Source of the DNA: Chromera velia | Taxonomy: Eukaryota; Sar; Chromeraceae | Assembly (NCBI GenBank): GCA_018398765.1 | Contig: JAHBMJ010000922.1 | Location: 11,727 to 38,439, forward strand | Direction of reading: 5' to 3' | Length of the DNA: 26,713 nt | In this document: one piece after another, positions 19,263 to 26,713 of the stretch | Numbering within the stretch: position 1 is the stretch's first letter | How the letters are laid out: each line of letters starts with the position of its first letter | Translations under genes and position numbers: made by a program | Notes under the pieces: generated by a model | Databases searched by the model: none | Told to the model about the DNA's origin: nothing | Seen by the model: the letters and a program-made list of their open reading frames with translations, nothing else

Positions 19263-19303
19263 GATGCTCAATGATGCTCATGCATGGATGCTCTATGATG
19301 CTC
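19263..19303 (+). repeat. Four GATGCTC boxes in the divergent promoter
   Basis: Exact GATGCTC occurs at 19263, 19273, 19287 and 19297, spaced 10, 14 and 10 bases, about one helical turn for two of the gaps. Candidate regulatory array upstream of VTI1. Confidence 0.6.
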
Positions 19304-19486
19304 GCTCATTGCTCAGTGTCAGAGGGCTCCTCACAGTCACCCGTTTGATCGAGAGCTGCCTGGAGTCCTGGCGCCGATCAGTCTGTGCCTCTCGTAGAGC
19401 CACGAACCATCGATCCGTGAAAAGCCAATAAGCTCTTCTTTCCAATCACAGGCACAGACCGTCCCCGCACAACCCTGCAGGCCATC

Positions 19487-19625
19487 ATGGCCCCGAACAG
19501 AGGAGCAGGGTCACGGGACCTGAATCTTCAGGTCTCTGAGATGTTCTCTTCATGGGAAGAGGACTTCGAGAGACACGTCGGACAAGCGAGAAAGTACTCC
19601 AAACTTCTCGAAAACCAAGCAAGCG
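19487..19625 (+). CDS. VTI1: VTI1 exon 1
   Basis: Residues 1-46 plus one base. It starts [11 protein letters not shown] and carries the first N-terminal helix [20 protein letters not shown]. The start is supported by GCCATCATGG context and by the family length. Donor GTACGG. Confidence 0.88.
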
Positions 19626-20489
19626 GTACGGCAGAGCTCCCTGCGCCCGTCTACCTCCTCTGCGTGCAGCCCATTTATCTCCGTGCGCACCCGGTCCTTC
19701 GGTTTCTCTACTGCTAAAAAACGGTGTTCTAGCTCTCCCGCTTCTCGGGCTTCTGTGCCGTGGATCGTCTCCCTTCCCCCTCCCCACAGACTTGTCTTGC
19801 ATATTTTCTCCCTGTGCCTGGACTTCCGCCCCTTACCTCATCCCCCGGTTTTCTGTTTTAACGCTTCGTTTCCCCATGCATACATCAATCCTCCATTCCC
19901 TGCCCCCCCTGTGTTGTCTGTCCAGTGTCCACTGGATGCCCTCCCATCTCTGTTGACTGCATATGTCTCCTCCCTGTCTGTCTGTGTGCAGCCCCCTTGG
20001 ATATCAAGAGAGGGCGGGATGCCGTGAGGGACGCGTCCAATTGTGTCCGTCCGTCCGTCAGTGGGGGCAGACGCTCTCTTCACTTCTCTTCTTTTCCTTC
20101 CATCATTCTCGACTCGGCTCAGAATATTGGTCCCCCCTCTGTAAACTTGGCTGAGATGAAGGCTTCTGTTTCTGTTTTCTGTTTCTGCTTGTTTACTTTT
20201 CCGGATCTGTAAACCGATGTCCGGCGTTCTTTTCCTCTATCTTCATTTGCCTGTGTATTCCTCCTTCTTCTGCAACTCTCTCTCTCTCTCTGTGCCCCTC
20301 CCTCCCTCCCTCCTTCCCTCTGCAGTTGAAACAAATGGAAGTGGAAGTGAAGACTCTCCCTCCAGGAAGCTCTGAGGCTTTGAAGGTCGTTCTGTCAGCG
20401 GCTTGTCTATCTGTACGAAGATCTGGTGTGCCCTCCTGTCTGTATTCTCTCTTTCATACTCTCTCTCTCTCTGTCTCTCTGTCTCTCTG

Positions 20490-20536
<47 letters not shown>

Positions 20537-20556
20537 CTTGCTTTCTTTCTTGCTTG

Positions 20557-20595
<39 letters not shown>

Positions 20596-20642
20596 TTCTT
20601 TCTTTCTTTCTTTTCTTTCTTTCTTTCTTTCTTTCTTTCTTT

Positions 20643-20674
<32 letters not shown>

Positions 20675-20686
20675 TCCCTGTCTCTG

Positions 20687-20742
<56 letters not shown>

Positions 20743-21156
20743 TGTGTGTGTCTCTCTTCTCTCTCTCTCTCTCGCTGGGAGAGAGTGTGTGTGGATGTAA
20801 GTGCCCCTTGACGGTCTTATGATGAAACCACTCTTTTTATTTCGGACTAGAGTCTCCGAGACTGCTGCTCATTGACGAGAAAGAAGTTCAAAGGCTAAAC
20901 TGACGACACCGTCAAGGGATGAAGGCTCAGCCGAGAGACAGATAAACACGAATGGGGTGTATTGCTTGTAGAAAAGAGAAGAGAGCGGCCGACAGGCAGG
21001 CAGGCAGACGGGCGAATGAAGGTGCCAACAAACAAAAGCACAGAAGTGAAAGGAAGAGTGAGAAAGCTCTATCCTCCTCTGTGAATGCTCTCTGTGTTTC
21101 CCGCTCTCTGTTCCTCTCTATCTCTTTCTCCTTCTCTTTCTCTCCCCTATCTGTGC

Positions 21157-21199
<43 letters not shown>

Positions 21200-23350
21200 G
21201 TGTGTGTGCGTGTGTGTGTATCTGTGTGCGTGTGTGTACGCGTGCGTGCGTGCGTGACTGTGTGTGTGAGAGGGAGAGGGAGAGAAAGAGAAAGAGAAAG
21301 AGAAAGAGAGTGCGTGGCCCGGAAAGAGCGTAGCTGAGGGGCACTTACAAAGAGTTGAGGTGGGAGGGCGCGTATGTACGTGAATCTCCGATTGAAAAAC
21401 TGACGCACGCAGTCTGATGCCCCGGAAATATCGCTGAGAGGGCACTTAACAAAACTCGAGTGCTTCCGATCGAGTCTAAAGTTAATTTCGCTTTCCGGGC
21501 CATTCGCACGGAGTGCGTTAGATGTGTGTGCGCCCGCCTGTGGGTGTTTGTACGTGTGTAGTTCCTCGATGGCTCCGTTGAACGTCTTTGAACGAACATT
21601 CCGTTGTCCTTCCTGTCACGTCCACAGGTTCGCAGATTGCGGAAAGAGTTCGCAGAGGTTTCCGCCAAGTTCGAGAAGGCGGAGGCGAAGGCAGCAAGGG
21701 GCGGTCTGCTGTCGGGAGCTTCTGGGGGTATGAGGGGAGAAGGGGGGGGCGATGGGTTGATGGATGCAACCCGGCAAATGGAGGCAGGGACTCGAAGCTT
21801 AGAGAGCTCACGAAGGTCGGGGGGGCGGTTATTGGAATGAAAGAGAAGAGAAGAGCAGCTTGGAGTGGTGGGGACTGTTGAGTCAGTCGGAAGTCGAAGG
21901 AAAGAAAATGCAGTCGTCTCTTTTGATTCTGCATGATGAGCTTTGTTTGTTTGTCTGAATCAAGGTTCTGCTAGTTTCATTTGGCCCTCCAAGTTCTTCC
22001 CTCCCCATTTTCATTTTCAATTTCTGTCTCTTTCAAAAAGGGGAGGATCGGAAAACGCGGTGCAGCGAGAGACGAAAGGCATGCGAAACAGCCAAAAAGA
22101 AATGAGTCAACTTCAGTTGGTATCTCTGTGAGTGAGAAGGACAGAGAAAAACCCCTTGCCGTGTGTCTGGGTCTGGGTCCACATTCCTTCCTTCCCTCTC
22201 TCCTGTCGCAGAAGTGCCCAGGAGTCAGAGGAACTTTCCTTAGGAATTCTCTCTCAACTGCACGGACAGCGAGAACAGATTCTGCGGACAAAAGGAACGG
22301 TGTGTGAGTGTTGTCTCTCCTCTCTCCCTGCTAGCAAGCACCCTGTTACTGTCTGGCTGTGTTCTTTTCTGCCCGTTTACCTGTCTTTCTACGTTTCATT
22401 TCAGGGGAACCGTTCTGCGTTCTCACTATCGACTCAAAGGATCGCGTCCTTCTCTCTCTAATTCCTTCGATTTTCTTTTTCTTCCTCAGACGAGGTTTTT
22501 GGTTCAAATTCTTCTTTGGCCGAAGGGGAGTGTATTGAGAGAGAAGATCTGTTTAATTTTCTTCGGGTTAGCTCAGAGAGAGACCTGAGCTAGGGCTACA
22601 GAGTGAGTGAGGCAAGCAAGAAGAGAACCATGTGAGGACAGCCGGTGTCCTTCTTGGATTATACTTGATCGTTAATTTTCTTTTGGTGGTCATGCATGGA
22701 ATGCAGCTACATGACACAGGCTCGTGCATGCATTCATTTTTGTATTCATGCATTCATTCTGTATGAAAAAAGAATTCTGTATGAAAATGAATGCATGCAT
22801 GGAATGCAGCTTCATGACACAGGCTCAACGATGGACACAGCGCGACGAATTCTGGTCTCTATGGTCAGTTCTCCTTGTTCTTTCTAAACCCCCCTCACCT
22901 CCGAGCCAGATGGCAGTGCATCAGCCAGAAAGCCGGTCTTTTGGTCTCTGTGATGAATGGACATGCATGGAGTTGAAAAACAAAATGCCTTCTCACTCAT
23001 CTGTCGAGCTCCCTGCATGAGATCATACATTATTCACGCACTCAATCACGCACGCACTCACTCACTCACTCATCAATTGGTTTGCTCAGTGATTTAAAGC
23101 AAAAACGTTTTGTTTGTTTTCCCCAACCGCTCCCTGACTCATGGATAAATGCAAACGGAATACACGGGGCTCATGTGTTGACGATCCATCCATAGAGTAT
23201 TTCTTTCTACTTTGACTAGTTCATGCCTCGCCTCTTTTTGTACATCGCCGACATGAGCGGGCGGGATTGACGGAGGTTTCTTCCCTGGGTTGTCCGATTG
23301 AAACTTTCTTCTCATGCGCTTGCCTGGCTTAGACTCTCTCTCTCTCTCTC

Positions 23351-23387
<37 letters not shown>

Positions 23388-23506
23388 CTGCCTGCGTGCA
23401 GCATCGTCGTGTGTTGACCAACAGGATAGTGCTGTGGACGATGGTCTTTCTGCTTCTGTTCGCCAACCTTGCTGTGGTGTATTTCAAAATGCTCGGAAAA
23501 TTGTAG
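19487..23506 (+). CDS. VTI1: Vti1-type Qb-SNARE, complete gene of 7 exons
   Basis: Vti1 is a Qb-SNARE for vesicle fusion at Golgi, endosome and vacuole/lysosome membranes. Exons joined in phase give 228 aa (family about 215-235): 19487-19625, 19992-20044, 20326-20385, 21628-21815, 22212-22299, 22810-22863, 23402-23506. The N-terminal helices (about 10-110) include [13 protein letters not shown], the Vti1 signature (compare KMDLEARSLQP). The SNARE motif runs from about 130 to 195: [20 protein letters not shown], then [14 protein letters not shown] with probable zero-layer Gln166, then [17 protein letters not shown]. The alignment to VTI1B as I recall it has no gaps across exons 5-7. The anchor is [20 protein letters not shown] (203-222), ending in a short luminal tail. 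A glycine-rich loop (about 108-125) links the two domains. Stop TAG at 23504-23506. Confidence 0.93.
19626..19991 (+). other. VTI1 intron 1, no gene content
   Basis: A 366-bp pyrimidine-rich intron ending CTGTCTGTCTGTGTGCAG. Nothing else was recognised. Confidence 0.8.
19992..20044 (+). CDS. VTI1: VTI1 exon 2
   Basis: Residue 47 (split codon) to 64: [17 protein letters not shown], the second N-terminal helix. Acceptor GTGTGCAG; the donor is a tandem array, GTCCGTCCGTCCGTCAGTGG. A short exon, visible only from phase and similarity. Confidence 0.82.
20326..20385 (+). CDS. VTI1: VTI1 exon 3
   Basis: Residues 65-84: [20 protein letters not shown], the diagnostic Vti1 segment. Acceptor CCTCTGCAG after a CTCCC run. 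Donor GTCGTT is weak but gives the right phase and spacing. Confidence 0.88.
20459..20775. repeat. Composite (TC)n-(TTTC)n-(TCTG)n-(TG)n tract
   Basis: About 315 bp of sense-strand pyrimidine-rich repeat in VTI1 intron 3. It mirrors the sense (TTTC)n tract of BRR2 intron 29. Confidence 0.95.
21158..21310. repeat. (TG)n then (GAGA)n microsatellite
   Basis: An interrupted (TG)n run with CG steps (about 21158-21266), then AGAGGGAGAGAAAGA-type purine repeat. Sense (TG)n in VTI1 intron 3. Confidence 0.9.
21628..21815 (+). CDS. VTI1: VTI1 exon 4
   Basis: Residues 85-146 plus two bases: [20 protein letters not shown] (third helix), a Gly-rich loop, and [18 protein letters not shown], the start of the SNARE motif. 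Acceptor TCCACAG; donor GTCGGG. Confidence 0.93.
21816..22211 (+). other. VTI1 intron 4, no gene content
   Basis: A 396-bp intron with no marked repeats. Nothing was recognised. Confidence 0.75.
22212..22299 (+). CDS. VTI1: VTI1 exon 5 (SNARE centre)
   Basis: Residue 147 (split codon) to 176: [20 protein letters not shown] and EQILRTKGT, the central heptads with probable zero-layer Gln166. Acceptor TGTCGCAG; donor GTGTGTGAG. Confidence 0.93.
22691..22826 (+). repeat. Duplicated exon 6 acceptor with an inverted repeat between copies
   Basis: A 33-bp unit at 22691-22723 recurs at 22794-22826 with one mismatch. It spans the exon 6 acceptor and the first 17 coding bases. Between the copies, TGCATGCATTCATTTT (22725-22740) is the perfect reverse complement of 22784-22799, and ATTCTGTATGAAAA occurs twice. 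Confidence 0.9.
22810..22863 (+). CDS. VTI1: VTI1 exon 6
   Basis: Residues 177-194: [18 protein letters not shown], matching LVNTSENLSKSRKILRSM of VTI1B without a gap. Acceptor GGAATGCAG, also present in a duplicate copy 103 bp upstream. Donor GTCAGTTC. The second AG at 22821-22822 would break the family spacing. Confidence 0.9.
22864..23401 (+). other. VTI1 intron 6
   Basis: A 538-bp intron with CACT/CACG tetranucleotide blocks (about 23037-23071) and (TC)n-(TG)n at 23333-23386 before the last acceptor. No gene content. Confidence 0.8.
23402..23506 (+). CDS. VTI1: VTI1 exon 7 (membrane anchor and stop)
   Basis: Residues 195-228: HRRVLTNR then a 20-residue hydrophobic anchor and KMLGKL, TAG stop. 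Acceptor GCGTGCAG directly downstream of a (TG)n tract (about 23354-23386). Confidence 0.94.
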   Translation, partial: HRRVLTNRIVLWTMVFLLLFANLAVVYFKMLGKL

Positions 23507-23947
23507 CAGCAGCTAAGCAGCCCACATCTGATGCACTCTCTTTGCCAATCTGGCTCGCATTACCCGCAAATTAAGAAATGTGGGCAGACAATATTTGTTT
23601 GGGTGGATATAAAACTAGATATAAAAGCAAGTCCATCATGCATTCGTTGGTTTTTATATTAAATACTAAATAGATATTTGTTTCCCTTTTATGCATTATT
23701 TATCGTAAAGTTTAAATATACGACGTTTGGGCCCGGGTAAGCTTGACAATTAACTTCCTAGTAAAGTTTAACTTTAATTGCTAGATTAATTGGAGGTACG
23801 TTTTAATTGGGTGTTATACTAGCAGCTTTTAAAGTTTTTCATCTATTAGCCGCGGCTACCTATCGAGGGTTCTAACATAGGTTTCAACTAATTTCAATCT
23901 AATTATTTTTTCAACGCATGCATGCATATGTGAATCGATCTCTATAC
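23507..23947. other. VTI1 3' flank passing into AT-rich DNA
   Basis: Probable 3' UTR up to about 23600, then AT-rich sequence without coding potential up to the hAT-like element. The last eight bases (23940-23947) are the left copy of that element's target-site duplication. Confidence 0.6.
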
Positions 23948-23960
23948 TAGTGCTAGAAAA

Positions 23961-24032
23961 AGGTTCAAGATTCAAGGTTCACTTCGAAGTAATGAATCTG
24001 AATCAGGTTCAAAAACAGGTTCAAAAACAGGT
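23961..24032 (+). repeat. Left subterminal AGGTTCA cluster
   Basis: Five AGGTTCA copies within about 70 bp of the left end of the hAT-type element, several as CAGGTTCAAAAA units. Subterminal repeats of this kind bind transposase in known hAT elements; that role is inferred here. Confidence 0.8.
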
Positions 24033-24682
24033 TCACTTTTAATCAATAGAAACCTCATTTTTTCGTATTATATTATGCCTTTAAATTAGGCTTTAATGCA
24101 TTTTTAGAACGTTTTATTATAGAATCTATGCCTTAGTAGTGTTTTTAAATAGTTTAAATCAATATTTACGCTCACATTAGGTGCTAGTCTCAAGTTATTC
24201 ACTGTTTATAGTCGAAAATTAGCAATTAAAAAAGCCTGAAAAAATTGGAAAATGCCATAATTAAATTTATATGATCGTATCAATCATGACAATTTAGTCA
24301 AGGGACTGCTGCTGGCACGAGTCTGAAGCAGCCCCTCCAAAAAGATATTGTCAATTACACTGTCGTGCAGACTGCTGCATGTCAAACAAACTCTATACTT
24401 CCCCATTCCTTCAGTGAAGACTGTTCGTTTTGATGCGGGGCCTTGCAAATAGAAAACTTAGTAAGTCACGTGTACTTCTTCACTTCTGCAACCGTCAGTA
24501 TGAGTTTTCATGCTGACATATGATGCTGACATATGCTGACATACGTCTGTCCGACACAATAGATTGAACTGGCTGGGGACAGTTGCTGTGCACGTGGCTC
24601 CGGCTCCTTATTTCACCTATATCGGCCGCGGGCGGCGCGGGCCTGGCCGGCCTTGTGCCAGTGGCCACGCGTCTGGCCTCCA

Positions 24683-24776
24683 AAACAGGTTCAAAACAGG
24701 TTCAACAGGTTCAACAGGTTCAAAACAGGTTCAACAGGTTTACCTTTTCAGATTTGAACCTTTTTTCAATGAACCT
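24683..24776 (+). repeat. Right subterminal AGGTTCA cluster
   Basis: Five direct AGGTTCA copies plus one AGGTTTA in about 60 bp, then two inverted copies (TGAACCT) next to the right end. Confidence 0.8.
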
Positions 24777-24901
24777 TTTCCCAGCCCTACTCTATACATT
24801 GATGATTGATCTTAGCTTGAGCTCTAGACTAGCTCTAAATTGTCTCTAATGTTATATCTTAATTACCAGAAACTTTAATAGCGATACATAGTATATTTAA
24901 G

Positions 24902-24988
24902 AGTTACTTTTTTAAAAAAGTAACTAGATTTTTCAAGACAGCTCAAGTTACTGTACTAGAAGTAACTTCAATATTTTCTGGAAGTTAC
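24902..24988. repeat. AGTTAC/GTAACT palindrome cluster
   Basis: 24902-24925 is a perfect 24-bp palindrome (AGTTACTTTTTT and its reverse complement). Three more AAGTTAC/GTAACTT sites follow, two of which face each other across about 8 bp. Possibly the end of another foldback element; no duplication was found. Confidence 0.6.
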
Positions 24989-25440
24989 GGTAGTAAAAGT
25001 ATACACATGGTTTTTACATATATACGAGAATGTTGACCAAAAAGATTGACACATCATAATGTTGACACAAGTTTTAAAATTAAGTGATCAAACTTCATTT
25101 TAAAGATTCTCAGCATTAGCAAATGATTTTTAGCAGCTTCCATTGCCATCTTATTTGTCTTTAATAACCTATTAATAATATGAAATCGTATCAAAAACTG
25201 ATAGTGCACATGCATGATACATGTATGTTTAACTCTTATATCACTCCGAGAGAAAAGATCAGACTGCGTCAGTCTCGCCGTCAGACTGATCATCAGAGAG
25301 CTTTAGAGTGAAGAGACTCCCTCTCCTAATGAAGCCAGGGAGAGAGAAAATAATAAAAAAGAGAAGAACAAAAGAAGGAGAGAGAAGAAGGAATGTCTAT
25401 CAGATTGAGACTCTCATACTCTGTCACTATGATACTTTTT
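24989..25440. other. AT-rich intergenic stretch, no gene
   Basis: AT-rich with a purine-rich AGAGAGAA patch (about 25330-25395). No coding or RNA gene was recognised. Confidence 0.6.
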
Positions 25441-25666
25441 TTGGGGGGGGGCATTGACTTAAAGTTTGTTCCTAGCGTCTGGCCTATACGTCTTTCATCT
25501 CTTCCTTCTGTCCTGATTACTGCTCTCGCTACTAGCTCTCTCTCTCATGCGACCTCATACTTGATGCTCCTCCATCTGAATGCCTTCTTCGGCATTTGCT
25601 AAGTACTTCCTACCCCTCAGTCATAACCAGTGCACTGCCTACTCCTCCTTCCTCCCAGCCCTCCCC
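25441..25666 (-). other. Probable 3' UTR of the retroelement
   Basis: GC-moderate sequence between the end of the RT-type frame and an A7/C9 run (25436-25450 on the plus strand as TTTTTTTGGGGGGGGG). No coding signal. The element end may lie near that run; this is inference from composition only. Confidence 0.4.

Positions 25667-26713
<1,047 letters not shown>

Larger units (their letters stand above)
18759..19486. promoter_or_regulatory. Divergent BRR2/VTI1 intergenic promoter region
   Basis: 728 bp separate the two start codons of head-to-head genes, so both promoters must lie here (or in unseen 5' UTR introns). It holds four GATGCTC boxes (19263-19303) and a GC-rich hairpin block (19142-19193) beside an A/T patch (about 19110-19143). 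No TATA box in a convincing position was seen. Small open frames on both strands in this interval show no family similarity. Confidence 0.75.
20386..21627 (+). other. VTI1 intron 3, microsatellite-filled
   Basis: A 1242-bp intron, the longest in the window. It contains (TC)n/(TTTC)n/(TCTG)n/(TG)n at 20459-20775 and (TG)n/(GA)n at about 21158-21310. Open frames here are low-complexity Ser/Leu/Phe or Cys/Val artefacts. Confidence 0.85.
23948..24789. mobile_element. Non-autonomous hAT-type DNA transposon (842 bp) with 8-bp TSD
   Basis: The ends are imperfect inverted repeats: TAGTGCTAGAAAAAGGTTCA on the left and TAGGGCTGGGAAAAGGTTCA read inward from the right (17 of 20 match). A perfect 8-bp direct repeat, CTCTATAC, flanks the element at 23940-23947 and 24790-24797. 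An 8-bp duplication and a TAGGGCTGG-like terminus are typical of the hAT superfamily. AGGTTCA-type motifs are clustered inside both ends. No transposase ORF is present, so it is non-autonomous. A GC-rich patch (about 24622-24675) sits in otherwise AT-rich DNA. Confidence 0.88.

Noticed and set aside
23961-24746. CRISPR-like array of AGGTTCA repeats
   Set aside because: Units are too short and spacers too short and irregular; they sit inside hAT-type inverted ends in a eukaryotic genome.

Overview
The window is eukaryotic nuclear DNA. Two intron-rich, divergently transcribed, protein-coding genes form a GC-moderate island (about 1060-23600). The flanks are AT-rich, with transposon debris. All exons below were placed by reading both strands, finding GT...AG junctions, and checking that codon phase is kept and that the protein matches the family without gaps. 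The dense short introns full of microsatellites, the canonical GT donors and the retroelement type suggest a chromerid-like alveolate alga such as Chromera velia. That placement is inference; no sequence search was possible.

Minus strand, 18758 down to 1307: a complete BRR2 gene (SNRNP200, the U5 snRNP Ski2-like helicase that unwinds U4/U6), about 2273 aa in 31 exons. It has the N-terminal acidic/PWI/plug region, an active-looking first helicase cassette, a Sec63 module, a degenerate second cassette and a second Sec63 module. One junction (intron 23/exon 24) has no usable AG acceptor and is unresolved.

Plus strand, 19487 to 23506: a complete Vti1-type Qb-SNARE of 228 aa in 7 exons, with Habc-type N-terminal helices, a SNARE motif and a C-terminal membrane anchor. 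The two ATGs are 728 bp apart, so the genes share a divergent promoter region holding four GATGCTC boxes and a GC-rich hairpin.

Flanks: 1-1060 is AT-rich and holds a 138-bp foldback with 13-bp inverted ends. On the right, 23948-24789 is a non-autonomous hAT-type element with a perfect 8-bp target-site duplication and many subterminal AGGTTCA repeats. Next comes an AGTTAC-type palindrome cluster, then the 3' end of a non-LTR-like reverse transcriptase ORF (minus strand, broken by one frameshift) that runs off the window edge.

The most unusual pattern is at splice sites. In 16 of the 30 BRR2 introns the donor is followed by three or more consecutive GTNN units (GTCAGTCAGTCA..., GTGGGTGG..., GTTTGTTT...). 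Many acceptors are preceded by microsatellites, and (TG)n tracts always lie in the sense orientation of the host gene.
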